Source: Salimicrobium halophilum
GTDB lineage: Bacteria; Bacillota; Bacilli; Bacillales; Halobacillaceae
Direction: 5' to 3'
DNA: 64,000 nt
Assembly (NCBI RefSeq): GCF_900100295.1
Contig: NZ_FNEV01000003.1
Location: forward strand, 268,849 to 332,848
Notes under the pieces: model-generated
What the model was told of the DNA's origin: nothing
What the model saw: only the letters and a program-made list of their open reading frames with translations
Databases searched by the model: none
Shown here: positions 1-8,994 of the stretch, piece by piece
Numbering within the stretch: the stretch's first letter is position 1
Layout of the letters: each line of letters opens with the position of its first letter
Translations under genes and position numbers: made by a program

Positions 1-454
1 AGTAAATATTTCTTTTATTCTAGAAGTTATAGCTTCAGATAAAGTACAAGAAATTGAACATCTCAAAAATTCACTAGAAGAAACTATAAACTTTAATGAC
101 CCAAAAGATAAATATAATTCCACGTTTGCTAATAAGAAGATAAGAATGGATACAAATCTTGATCGCGAATTTTCTAATTTGCCTGGTTATGAGGAAATTA
201 TCTGGCATATAAGAAGTTTCGCATCGTGTTCTAGCAGGAGTATACTGGGGATAAATGGCATTGTAAATGTTAAGGGGAGTAACAAAGCTTGGGATTACCT
301 TAAAAGTCAATTTCCAGACCATGGTGATCAACAACGTGAAAAAATAGCCATATTTATGCGTTCTCATATGGAAATATACCATGATGTCAAATATGAAGGT
401 GAAAACCACATTGAAATTGGTAGCGAATTGTATAAAAGCATCTCCAAAACTTAA
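1..454 (+). CDS. Hypothetical protein, C-terminal part (runs off left edge)
   Basis: The reading frame is already open at the first bases and runs without a stop to TAA at 454, giving about 150 residues of a longer protein. The first methionine (146) has no convincing ribosome binding site, so the real start is probably upstream of the window. The visible part is soluble, with a charged helical stretch (residues about 12-30) and several aromatic residues in the last third. There is no signal peptide or membrane segment and I recognise no family. Base composition is AT-rich like the rest of the left island. The function is unknown. Confidence 0.55.
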   Translation, partial: VNISFILEVIASDKVQEIEHLKNSLEETINFNDPKDKYNSTFANKKIRMDTNLDREFSNLPGYEEIIWHIRSFASCSSRSILGINGIVNVKGSNKAWDYLKSQFPDHGDQQREKIAIFMRSHMEIYHDVKYEGENHIEIGSELYKSISKT

Positions 455-1265
455 GAGCCATAACATATTTGAAGTTGCAATCCGGCCGGCTTTTTTGCGT
501 GTTTCTCCAGTTCCCTGTGTTGCTTGGTTGAACGAAAGACATATAGAACGTAAAATTGACGAATATGTTTCTTATTAAATATCAACCGCACGCATAAAGG
601 TTTTAAATGAACAACGCCTATCCCTTCACCAATTCATCTTCCCGTTACTGTGGAGAAGAGCAAATGGAGAAAGACTCCCGTGTTAGGTAGGTTATATCAC
701 ACCTATCAGAGATCCTCTTAACATATAACCTCTATGAATCTAACCACCTCTATCCTTTAAAAAAATAACTTTGAAAGGCTTCTTTTGTATGCCTTTATTT
801 CTCCGTTCACCTTGTAAAATGAATTTCTTTCTCCTTGAATGACTCTTATTCATCCTACAATTGTACGCTGAACTCCATATTTCATCAGTTTGCGGAAATA
901 ATTACACCAAATTTTTTTGAAGTCGACAGTTGTTGGCATAGTCCATGCCAGACTTTCTGCATTTTCTTAACGACCTGTCTCTTTAGAACTGCTTTTGGAA
1001 GCATGGTTATAGAAGGCAGGCGCTCCCCCCCTCTCTATGCCTCCCTGTTCAATTCATCGAAGCCAGGTAGCCCGACGTCCATGAAGAATAACCTCTGTAG
1101 AAAAGAGAAGCCCCTTCATCCAGTCGAATGTGTAAGAGTCTTTGACGGATGAAGGGCAAGGAATGAATAAAGGGGGCAAGCGAAGGAAAGCCTCATGCTG
1201 CATAAAGCGAAGCGGCTCTGTTTCTAGATTGATATACATTGAAACACTCCTTATAAATATGAAAT
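455..1265. other. Gene-poor island segment
   Basis: About 800 bases without a supportable gene. Short open frames exist on both strands (835-1152 plus, 1054-1239 minus), but none has a ribosome binding site, a recognisable motif or codon use like its neighbours. The segment is probably decayed mobile DNA. It contains the left copy (973-985) of a 13-base inverted repeat whose partner is at 2139-2151. Confidence 0.4.
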
Positions 1266-2151
1266 TTATTCAACTGATATATCAAAAAGATCTTCATACA
1301 TACTAGTAGCTTTAAGACTTAAATCTTTATATTCTTTAAGAAAATATGAATAGTCAGGATCTATGGAAGTGTCTAGAATCTCCTCGTCCTCGTAATTTAG
1401 AATAGGGATAAGATTCAAAGTGGCCAGAGTACAACTACTTCAATTTCTTCGAGTCTTTCGATAGTTTCTTCGGATGAATTTATAGATTGTTGGTGCATAA
1501 GAACGAGACTGGAAGCAAAAGATGATGGAAAACTAGAAATTCTATTGATATATTCTAGTCGATTTTTTGTCTCTTCAGGAGTGTAACTATCTTTTTCGGA
1601 AACAAAAAGATGTGTTCTTTCGTACAGAGAATCTGACAAAGAAGAATATGATTCTACCGTAGATTCGGATAGTTCTTTTAATATTGACTGAGGAAAAGAA
1701 ACGTCCATTGAATCTTCCAAAAGGAGTTCCACTGCTAGTTCTCTGGATGATTCAATGATGTGATCTTCATAATACTCGACATTTAAAAGAATCTTAGTTA
1801 AATCTCTGGCTTTCTCCTTCTCCGCTTTTTCTTTCTCCGCTTTTTCTTTCTGGGCTTTTTCTTTGCCCACATTCTCTTTCTCAGGCTTTTGTTGCTGGGT
1901 GTTGTTTTCTTTTTGGACAGATGCTTCTTGAACGGCAGCTGGTTGGATTTCTGTTGTCTGAGTATCCTGAAAAGAAACAACGATATAATAGAAAGAAAGA
2001 GCTACGAAAAATATGGCAATAGAAGCGAACACTTTAGCCCTCAAGTTATTCATCTCCTCTTGTTCTTAAAAAAGAACATTTTTTATTTATAGTATCATGA
2101 AAGAGAGGATTTTTCAATAAATTGTAATATCCGGTTATAAAGAGACAGGTG
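973..2151. repeat. Possible element bounded by 13-bp inverted repeats
   Basis: The 13-base word ACCTGTCTCTTTA lies at 973-985 and its exact reverse complement at 2139-2151, in the orientation expected of terminal inverted repeats. Between them is only the frameshifted membrane-protein gene. No transposase is visible inside and no clear target duplication flanks the ends. This is either a small passenger element or a chance match. Confidence 0.25.
1266..2053 (-). pseudogene. Membrane-anchored hypothetical protein, interrupted by a frameshift
   Basis: The intact first part (2053 to 1415, 212 codons) starts with a short cytoplasmic tail and one transmembrane segment (about residues 8-28). A Gln/Glu-rich linker follows, then a coiled-coil-prone run of KEKAEKEKA repeats (about 58-85), then a helical extracytoplasmic domain. 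The frame stops after VVVLWPL. In another frame the sequence continues without a stop for about 50 further codons of similar acidic, helical composition and ends ...MYEDLFDISVE at 1266. The coding region is therefore probably one gene broken by a one-base shift near 1425-1432. A ribosome binding site precedes the ATG at 2053. I do not recognise the family. A sequencing error is the alternative to real decay. Confidence 0.55.
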
Positions 2152-2650
2152 TCGGACGGATGTTCATGGTGCGGGCATTAAAGCTGACCTGATTATTATG
2201 AATAAGATGCTCTCCGATGATTATATTTAAAAAGCCCTGCATAATAAGAGCAGCGACTTCTTCCGTCTTAACCAAGGTGTTATCAGTAGTATTGTTAAAT
2301 GTTTCTGATAATGTTGTTACTGTTGGTGCACTTACATCGCTATTCACGTCTTATACCATTCCAAGATTTATAACGAGCCTTTACCAAACAGGCGGCTTTC
2401 ATCGCATTCGGTGATCCGTCAAAGAACTCGAAGGAATCTGTAAGAGTTTCTTCTCCAGACTCAACAGTTACATCGTAACTACTTTCATCTGTAACTCATC
2501 ATAAAGAGTTAGGGTAGCGTACACGATCTCCGTCTTCACCTTCAATATTAACATCGTTTCGATCGAAAGCTTCTACTTCTTGGTTGAATGTTACTTCAAC
2601 ATTTGTAAGAGTAATCGCACGAACAACATGGAGTTTTGTCACGAGTTCAG
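2135..2650 (-). pseudogene. Remnant of a surface-layer protein gene (copy 1)
   Basis: Bases 2422-2620 are nearly identical to 11850-12085 inside the large surface protein gene, the part encoding the first Ig-like domain (FNQEVEAFDRNDV... to DSFDF). About 40 internal bases have been deleted. Bases 2260-2343 match 8778-8871 of the second remnant, an Ig-like domain beginning NSDVSAPTVTTLSE. The two pieces are joined by a segment of about 78 bases (2344-2421) that also occurs at 8872-8946. No complete frame remains. This is a collapsed paralogue of the S-layer gene, read on the minus strand. Confidence 0.7.
2344..2421 (-). repeat. Shared hairpin-containing segment (group II intron-like), copy 1
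   Basis: On the minus strand this segment holds an imperfect hairpin (2383-2410; arms CCGAATGCG and CGCCTGTTTGG around a GATGAAAGC core). It resembles the GCCGTATGCGATGAAAGTCGC-type stem seen in bacterial group II introns. The same segment, about 85% identical, lies at 8872-8946, also between pieces of S-layer gene. A short frame of 26 codons ending in NGIRRE is kept in both copies. I infer an intron or mobile-element remnant that was already inserted when the S-layer gene was duplicated. Confidence 0.35.
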
Positions 2651-2776
2651 GTAACGATGACCTCAATGCTCCCAAGGGATTTGGAATTTTGAACCTTTGA
2701 AAGATTAGTAAAAACGGAGAGAAAAAATAATAAGTTGAGGAGGAGTCTAGGAAAAGATGAGTAAAAAATGGATGAG

Positions 2777-2812
2777 TAAAAAAAGAAAAGGCCCGCCAAA
2801 ACTGTAGGCGGG
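2777..2812 (-). terminator. Rho-independent terminator
   Basis: On the minus strand a perfect CCCGCC/GGCGGG stem with a 9-base loop is followed by a T-rich tract. It lies about 165 bases downstream of the membrane protein gene ending at 2976 and would end its transcript. Confidence 0.7.
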
Positions 2813-2975
2813 AAAAAGATTACCCTCGACTACCCACAAATTCAAAACCCCGATATACCCTTAAAACCGAGCATAAAAAGAAGAAAAGGCAAATTAATAT
2901 GATGTGGTGAGTAAATTATTGCAACATGTTAACTTATTAAATACTTTCCATCTTACTCAACTGTTTGTTAACCTT

Positions 2976-4073
2976 TTAAAAACCGATCTCTACTTGATTA
3001 TTATTCACAAATGGTAGGAGAAAGTTAAATAACAAGAACGATAAAATAATGGCAAATAATAATGTAAAGAAAGTTGCTTTTATTACTCCTGTTGGATTAT
3101 TTTTAAATTCGAGTTTATAAACATTTAAAAATTTATATATTGCATAATAAATATTTCCTGAAAATTCCTTAACAATCCTGTATAGTTCAGGGTAAGTTAA
3201 CAGTTTACTCTTTAGTTCCTCCAAGTCTTCCCTCCTCTCCTCTAGAGATTCTATGTATGCGTCCCGTCCCTTGTCTAACACTAATGCGAAACTAAAAAAC
3301 AGGGATAATACTGGGGTGTATAGTTCAGTCCAATCAGTCTCCTCTTTAAAAAGCAAATTAATAATATTCTCTCTTGTAACAAAAAAAACACCTATAAATA
3401 GGATTAACCATAACAAAAATTTTCTTTTTGTACTTGATGATTTTTTTGTCGTTGATTCTGAGATAATAGCAACTATAAGCAGTAATAGGACTATAAAAAC
3501 AAAAGCAGCAACTTTTTCGACATTAGTAACTTGAGGGTTCATGTTATTCAAAAAAGTGATTATTATTTCAAAGAGTTTTATAACCAAGAATGTAAACATC
3601 ATTATTAACACAATGGAGATTAATAACTTTCGACGTTGGAATCTTACCATCAAAACTACTAACAGAGAGAAAAAATCCATCACAAGATCCGGTAATTCAA
3701 AATTCAAATCCTTGAAATTCATAATAAGTATCATACAAAATACGATAAATAGTATTCTAATGATAAAGTGTAAATTCTCACCTAAATTAAAATCCAAATT
3801 ATATTGGAAACCTATTACATAAAGTATGAAATAAATAATAGCCCCTAATAAGCATGATATAAAAAATATGTATACAAGGTGTAAAAATAAATATAATATA
3901 AAGGCAATTAAAAATTTGTTTTTTCTTCTAAAAGAGTTAACAGAAATTCTAATAGCTGAACTAAAAATATTCGAAATGTGAAGAAGAATCATTAATGGTA
4001 CATAACGTACCTCGAACTCACTGCTCTCTTTCTGTTGATTTAACTGCATATATTTCTCAACCCCGTTTAACAT
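2976..4073 (-). CDS. Polytopic membrane protein of unknown function
   Basis: A 365-residue protein with about eight hydrophobic segments (roughly residues 25-45, 54-76, 82-100, 108-122, 132-146, 155-175, 188-203, 220-235 and a last one at 335-355). A cytoplasmic charged helix (about 265-300, ESLEERREDLEELKSKL) interrupts them. It is extremely AT-rich in codon use and clearly differs from the core genes to the right, which suggests acquisition. The start is uncertain: the ATG at 4073 has no good ribosome binding site and the ATG at 4049 is an alternative. I recognise no family. The island setting next to an Mrr-like nuclease allows a defence-related role, but nothing in the sequence proves one. 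Confidence 0.65.
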   Translation of the reverse strand: MLNGVEKYMQLNQQKESSEFEVRYVPLMILLHISNIFSSAIRISVNSFRRKNKFLIAFILYLFLHLVYIFFISCLLGAIIYFILYVIGFQYNLDFNLGENLHFIIRILFIVFCMILIMNFKDLNFELPDLVMDFFSLLVVLMVRFQRRKLLISIVLIMMFTFLVIKLFEIIITFLNNMNPQVTNVEKVAAFVFIVLLLLIVAIISESTTKKSSSTKRKFLLWLILFIGVFFVTRENIINLLFKEETDWTELYTPVLSLFFSFALVLDKGRDAYIESLEERREDLEELKSKLLTYPELYRIVKEFSGNIYYAIYKFLNVYKLEFKNNPTGVIKATFFTLLFAIILSFLLFNFLLPFVNNNQVEIGF

Positions 4074-4173
4074 TAATAGTAATTTTATTATCGGGACGTT
4101 AAATACTTTAATTAAATCAACACTTTTTTGGAATTAACTAACTTCCTCGGTCTTGAAAAACAAGAAGGTCATT

Positions 4174-4683
4174 CTATTGAAGAAACACGTTATAACCATA
4201 TCCACTTTGAAACCGATAACGATAACACCCTAACTCAATACAACTCACCTCATAGAAGTCTGAATTTTTCGTTATTACCCAACACTTATTCATTTTGTAA
4301 TAGCTTTTGGCTGAAGCAATTTCTTGAACAGCTTTAACGCCGACATTTCTCTTATATCTCTTTGCTTGGACAATTATCCTGTTTCCCTTTGACGATAATA
4401 TGAGGTCTGCACCAAAATCCCCACTTGCTGGTGTTAATTGTACGTAATACCATCTAGCTTTTAATAATGCTTGGAGATACTCTTCAAACTTCCTGCCTGA
4501 CATTTTATCAACTTCTAAAATACCCGACTTTCTTAGCTTGTGTTCTCTTAGTACTTTTCCTATCATCGCTACTGATAAGGCACCAATAAAAAACAAGATT
4601 AAACCAAGGGTTAATAAGGGGATTGCAGTTAACATAGACCAAAGTAATTCTAAACCCATTTTAAATCCTTCAAAGAAACTCAT
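4174..4683 (-). CDS. Membrane-anchored Mrr-type restriction endonuclease-like protein
   Basis: The 169-residue protein opens with one or two hydrophobic segments (residues 12-40). An Mrr_cat-like domain then spans about 60-150: MSGRKFEEYLQALL, then the catalytic GDFGADLIL, then VQAKRYK, then VGVKAVQEI. These are the E, D and QxK elements of the PD-(D/E)XK fold used by Mrr and related nucleases. Stand-alone proteins with a membrane anchor and this domain are common in Firmicutes, with unknown targets. The C-terminus after VITKNSDFYE does not look like the family (usually an ELA...D tail), so the last 25 residues may be frameshifted. It lies in an island of transferred genes. Confidence 0.75.
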   Translation of the reverse strand: MSFFEGFKMGLELLWSMLTAIPLLTLGLILFFIGALSVAMIGKVLREHKLRKSGILEVDKMSGRKFEEYLQALLKARWYYVQLTPASGDFGADLILSSKGNRIIVQAKRYKRNVGVKAVQEIASAKSYYKMNKCWVITKNSDFYEVSCIELGCYRYRFQSGYGYNVFLQ

Positions 4684-4734
4684 AACCTGCTCCTATTCCT
4701 ACTTTGCTAAAGATGTTTTTAATCTTTCACTAGT

Positions 4735-5601
4735 TCATAAGTCAAAAGACAATTGTATCTCTTGTTTTTTATTTAGTCTCTCTTTATTAAGTAGATCTTC
4801 TCCTCTAATACCTCTTTGATATCTTCTTTTAAGAGTAGAAAAACACATTCCTGCCTCTTTAGCCCATTGATTCATAGTTTTCTTTTCTCCATTTATTTCT
4901 ATAAGGTATTTATGCTTATACAATGATCCAATCGGGGCTAACAATTCTTCTTCACATCCGGTATAAAGTCTTCTTTGTATCGTCTTATATGGCAATCCAC
5001 TTATTTCAGCCCATTCAGCTAAAGTTTTAGTTTCTTCATTAATTGTTATATATCGACTTGTCCTTTTATTTCTTGCTTGTTCTATATCTGTACTCCATTT
5101 ACAGTTTCCAGGTTCGTAATTGCCATCAACATTTATGCGGTCAATCGTTAAACCATCATTATAACCATTCTGATTTGCCCATCTTACAAAACACTTAAAG
5201 TCTTTCCATTCATCACATACTGTTATCCCTCTCCCACCATATCTAGCATAGTGATCCAGGTTTTGATTCGTACATCTTTGTATCATTTGAGTCCAAATAT
5301 TATATAATCTTGTCTTTCTCATCCCATGAGTTTTACATGCCTCTTCTATTTTTAAAAAGGCGCAGTTTTCAGGATGGTAACCGTCTTCCTTATCTTTCCT
5401 AACTAACTGTAACCCTTCTTCATAACCATTCTCTTTTGCCCAATTCACAAAAGCCACAGGGTCATCTTTCCACTCATCACAAACCCATATGTCGCCCTTT
5501 TTATGGTGATTCTCTTTATTACTGCTGTAGCATTTACCCCTCATGGATTTCCAAACCTTATATATTTTCGTTCTGCTTAATCCGTGTTTTTCAACAAACA
5601 T
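4735..5601 (-). CDS. AP2/HNH-type DNA-binding protein with duplicated domain
   Basis: 288 residues from the ATG at 5601, which follows GGTGG at good spacing; a GTG at 5610 is less likely. Two copies of a phage-type module are visible. The first is at about residues 9-75 (IYKVWKSMRGKCY...WKDDPVAFVNWA). The second is at 98-180 (LYNIWTQMIQRCT...WKDFKCFVRWANQNGY...TIDRINVDGNYEPGNCKWST). The second matches a widespread phage and mobile-element family, annotated AP2/HNH-like, related to homing endonucleases. Two shorter C-terminal repeats (...LAEWAEISGLPYKTIQRRL and MNQWAKEAGMCFSTLKRRY) look like helix-turn-helix DNA-reading units. The first module has lost most of the conserved DRI/NC residues. 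It is probably a selfish or phage-derived DNA-binding protein. Confidence 0.7.
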   Translation of the reverse strand: MFVEKHGLSRTKIYKVWKSMRGKCYSSNKENHHKKGDIWVCDEWKDDPVAFVNWAKENGYEEGLQLVRKDKEDGYHPENCAFLKIEEACKTHGMRKTRLYNIWTQMIQRCTNQNLDHYARYGGRGITVCDEWKDFKCFVRWANQNGYNDGLTIDRINVDGNYEPGNCKWSTDIEQARNKRTSRYITINEETKTLAEWAEISGLPYKTIQRRLYTGCEEELLAPIGSLYKHKYLIEINGEKKTMNQWAKEAGMCFSTLKRRYQRGIRGEDLLNKERLNKKQEIQLSFDL

Positions 5602-6090
5602 TATATCCACCGCCTATAACATCTATTAATTTTATACACATTTCCTAGACCCTAGACCTCGATTGATTGTAATTTAAATTTCATCAGTTCGCTATCTTGT
5701 CGCTAACTACTAATTTCAACATTACCATAAATCAACATATTTTTCCTTACAACAAGATATTAATCTAAGGATAAACTTTTACATACCACTAGTGCAGATT
5801 TTGTGTGAAATTTCGGATTGGCTATTTCTTTATGCGTATATGTGGTTTTTCGAAATGCTAAAATACACAGATTTAGACAAGGAAAGAAAGATAGTGGTGA
5901 AGGAATAGGAAGCGGATGTAGCAGCAGCTAAATTAAGTTTTTTTCTCTATTAATGAAAAAACCCTTCAGAAATTTCTGCCCTCCATAGCTTTATCTTTAG
6001 CGTTTTATAGCACGGGGATGAGACCCAAACATTAACACTAACTTTCTCTCTGACGATATATGAAATAACATTTTATTTGGAGGGATTAAC
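5602..6090. other. Intergenic region between HNH gene and transposase
   Basis: Nearly 490 AT-rich bases without a supportable gene. The right part should contain the promoter and left end of the insertion sequence, but I could not find a convincing terminal inverted repeat pair around the transposase. Confidence 0.4.
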
Positions 6091-7197
6091 TTGGAAGTAT
6101 TAAGGTTACTCTACCATTTTTTGAAGCTATGGTGTATGTTACTAAAGCAATTTTTTTCTAATTTCATGGTGAATCATATTGAAATAAGGTTAGAAAATAT
6201 AGCACTACGGAGTCAATTGATGAGGGAAATGGAAAAGCAGAAATTATCCCATTCACCGAAAAGAAAGCAGAATATGGTCTTCAAACAATTGTGGGTGATA
6301 TTATCGAAAGTCTTGCCAAATTGGAAAGATCTTTTATTCAAAGTAAAACCTGAGACGGTTATTGGTTGGCACCGCACTGCATTTAAAATTCATTGGAGAA
6401 GAAAGTCTAAGAAAATGGGCAGGCCAAGCATCTCAAATGAAACCATTGAGCTAATTAAAAAACTACATAAGGAGAATCCTTCCCTTTCTCCAGAGAAACT
6501 ACACGAACAAATAAAGCTTCGAGGCGTGATCCATACTCCAGCCCCTAATACCGTTGCAAAATATATGAAAGCAATGCCTGATAAACCCAAGCCACCTAGT
6601 GAAAAGCAAAAGCAATCCTGGAAAACATTTATAAAAAATCATTTATCGGTTACTTGGGCCGTTGATTTCTTCACAATTCCAACATTCAACTTTAACATCT
6701 TGCATGTATTAGTGATTGTTCATCACAAAACAAGACGAATTGTTCATTTCAATGTTACAACGAATCCTGATGCAGAATGGGTCGTGCAACAGTTCAGATA
6801 TGCAACACCTTACGGTGAAGTACCAAAATATTTAATACATGATAACGATCCGTTATTTAGATCAAACAAATTCCAGCGGTTCCTGAAAATTTCAGGTATT
6901 CAATCTAAAAGAACAGCTTACAAGTCACCTTGGCAAAATGCGTACACAGAAAGAGCAATTGGTACACTTAAACGAGAATGTACCGATCATATTATCCCTT
7001 TTAATGAAAGGCACATTCATGACTTGCTTCATGATTACATTCTTAACTATTACAATTCCAATCGAACACATCAAGGTCTTGATGGTCAAACACCAATTCC
7101 TACACCTACACACCTACCTGTGAACGTAGAAGATATAAAATTGAAAGCAACACCTGTAATGAATGGACTCTATCATACGTACAAACGGATTGCTTAA
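6091..7197 (+). mobile_element. Insertion sequence transposase (DDE integrase core)
   Basis: A 368-codon gene starting with TTG after GGAGGGATTAAC. Residues 1-60 are a basic, helical leader. About 100-150 form a helix-turn-helix with MGRPSISNETIELIKKLH. The integrase core spans about 180-340 with the catalytic triad visible: the Asp of WAVDFFTIPT, the Asp of IHDNDPLF and the Glu of NAYTERAIGTLKRE. Such single-ORF transposases (IS481/integrase-core type) excise and insert their own element. The frame is complete with no internal stop, so the enzyme could be active. A terminator-like hairpin follows the gene. Target duplications and element ends were not identified. Confidence 0.85.
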
Positions 7198-7221
7198 TCT
7201 CAACCTCATAGAATAAAAGGT

Positions 7222-7258
7222 AAGCCTTTTTTTAAAATGAAAGAGAAAAGGCTTTTTT
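7222..7258 (+). terminator. Terminator after the transposase gene
   Basis: AAGCCTTTT and AAAAGGCTT pair around a 16-base loop and a T run follows. It lies 25 bases past the transposase stop. Confidence 0.6.
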
Positions 7259-7349
7259 GTCATGCTTATTTTTAACCTGACTCTCACTTCTATTGATCCC
7301 ATTAGATTCAAATCGTTTTTCTTGAGCTATTTTCACGAAAAAATGAACA

Positions 7350-7399
7350 TAAAAAAGAAAGCCACCTGAGAAAATTCCGGATGGAATCTTCTCAGATGG
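7350..7399 (-). terminator. Terminator of radC
   Basis: On the minus strand a 17-bp nearly perfect stem (7383-7399 with 7362-7378) is followed by CTTTCTTTTTT. The stop codon of radC lies inside the upstream arm, so coding end and terminator overlap. Confidence 0.85.
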
Positions 7400-7883
7400 A
7401 CTTTTTGAAGGCGACAGTGGTTCTTCCGAGAATGACATGATCGAGCAGTTCGATGCCTAAGACCCTTCCGGCTTTGGCTAACCGTTCCGTTACTTTGATG
7501 TCTTCCTTGCTTGGATCTGGGTCGCCGCTTGGGTGATTATGAGCGACGACGATAGAAGCGGCATTCGAAAGAATGGCTGGCTTCATGACCTCCCTCGGGT
7601 GCACAATGCTGGAATTCAGGCAACCGACGTGAACGGTGTTGATGGAGATGGGTTGGTTCTTAGTGTCTAAGGCTGCCACGACAAAGTGTTCCCGATCGAC
7701 GTCCTCCAAATGTTCTTTTAACAATTCGTATCCATCTTCCGGAGAGCGAACGTAGCGATTAGCGTAGAGAAAACTCGTTTCCTTTACGATCTTTACGTTC
7801 ACCACCTGAACTCGTTTGGCTGATTTCTCTTTCTGTTTTACGTTCTGTAACGTAGTTGCTTGTGTTTCATTTATCTCTTCCAT
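7392..7883 (-). CDS. radC: RadC-like JAB-domain protein (mobile-element type)
   Basis: 163 residues starting at the ATG at 7883, which follows GGGAGG; an upstream in-frame ATG at 7928 lacks such a site. After a short N-terminal extension the protein is a single JAB/MPN metalloprotease-like domain. The metal-binding signature HNHPSGDPDPSKEDI (H-x-H ... S ... D) lies near residue 125. The helix-hairpin-helix of chromosomal RadC is absent. This short form is typical of prophages, plasmids and genomic islands; despite the RadC name a repair role is not established for it. Its position next to an insertion sequence fits the island. Confidence 0.85.
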   Translation of the reverse strand: MEEINETQATTLQNVKQKEKSAKRVQVVNVKIVKETSFLYANRYVRSPEDGYELLKEHLEDVDREHFVVAALDTKNQPISINTVHVGCLNSSIVHPREVMKPAILSNAASIVVAHNHPSGDPDPSKEDIKVTERLAKAGRVLGIELLDHVILGRTTVAFKKSI

Positions 7884-8182
7884 GATGATCCCTCCCATTA
7901 AAATAAGCCCTGATACCTCGGAAGGCATCAGAGCTTTACATGATTCATCATGAATATAATATATGTTTGAAATGTGAGTTCTTACACTTATTGCAACAAA
8001 GAAGAAAATTATTATAAAACTTGGGTATCTGACCAGTTAATTGTAAACGCATCCAACTGTATATGAAGAGTAAGGGTTTCACTCTCCCCACCTATAGTTG
8101 TACTTTCTACATATTAAAAAGAAGCTGGAAAATCTAGCTTCTTTCTCATCATAAATTCGCATTGAACTTCAAAGTGACAATT
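7884..8182. other. Short intergenic region with a terminator
   Basis: No gene is visible. A hairpin at 8118-8146 (GAAGCT/AGCTTC, followed on the minus strand by TTTTTAAT) would end transcription of whatever is read through the surface-protein remnant to its right. Confidence 0.5.
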
Positions 8183-8946
8183 TTACTGGTCGCCACCAAG
8201 GTTCGTCCAAGCAGAAACATTACCTACTCTATCTTTGGCACGTACATATACGTTGTTGGTTTGACCAACTTCTATTTCCTCAATTACTACACCATTAGGT
8301 GTGGCAGCCGTCCCTACCGTATTACCGGCCAATTCAGGCGTGGAATCATTTGGAGAGGTAGAAGAAACCGCATAATACAATCCAATGTCTTCCGAAAGGC
8401 CAGGACTATTGGATCCTACAACTACATCAACCGTATCTGAAGCTCCCCCACTATCAACATCACCTGCTACCAACGTAAAACCATCAGTCGCACTAGCTGT
8501 TGGAGCTGCAATTACTTGATCAACAGTCACATTCCCACTAGTCAAATCAGCATCCGTAAACGTTGCAGTATTATTTTGTGAATCCGTGGCATCAAAACTG
8601 AATGTCACATCACCATTACCTGCATCAGCAGCGTCTATGGTGTATTCCAGATTCCATGTGGAAGCATCAGCATCCCCATTATCTGTTACATTAAGCGTGC
8701 CTTGGCCCGCTACTCCATCTACAAAAACCGACTCATTTGAAATAGTTACAGGTTCATCAGCATCCAGAGCTATTGTAACCACTTCATCCGTCTTAACTAA
8801 GGTGTTATCAGTAGTATTGTTAGATGTTTCCGATAATGTAGTTACTGATGGTGCACTTACATCGCTATTCTCGCCTTATACCATTCCAGGATTTATAACG
8901 AGCCTTCACCAAGCAGGCGGCTTTTACCGCACTCGGCGATCCGTCA
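8183..8946 (-). pseudogene. Remnant of a surface-layer protein gene (copy 2)
   Basis: An open frame of about 230 codons without a proper start. It begins right after the stop of the intron-like segment (8872-8946) and reads NSDVSAPSVTTLSETSNNTT through two or three bacterial Ig-like/fibronectin-type repeats to NLGGDQ at 8183. Composition (Asp, Thr, Ser, Ala, Val) and the repeated VDQVIAAPTASATD...VDSGGASDTVDV pattern match secreted surface proteins. No signal peptide or ribosome binding site is present. It is the C-terminal part of an S-layer paralogue that lost its 5' part. The first 85 bases recur in copy 1 near 2260-2343. Confidence 0.7.
8872..8946 (-). repeat. Shared hairpin-containing segment (group II intron-like), copy 2
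   Basis: Second copy of the segment at 2344-2421. The hairpin (CCGAGTGCGG ... CCGCCTGCTTGG) keeps its pairing through compensating differences from copy 1, for example GA/TT against GG/CT pairs near the stem end. This suggests an RNA or DNA structure rather than a random fragment. Confidence 0.35.
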
Positions 8947-8959
8947 ATGATATCTCTTT

Positions 8960-8994
8960 TTAAAAAAAGCCAGCCAAAAACATGCGACTGGCTT
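8960..8994 (-). terminator. Terminator-like hairpin
   Basis: AAGCCAG/CTGGCTT arms followed on the minus strand by a run of seven T. No certain gene lies immediately upstream. Confidence 0.55.

Noticed and set aside
835-1152. 105-codon plus-strand frame in the left island
   Set aside because: No start site, odd composition (many Cys, Phe, Pro, Ser) and no relative that I recognise.
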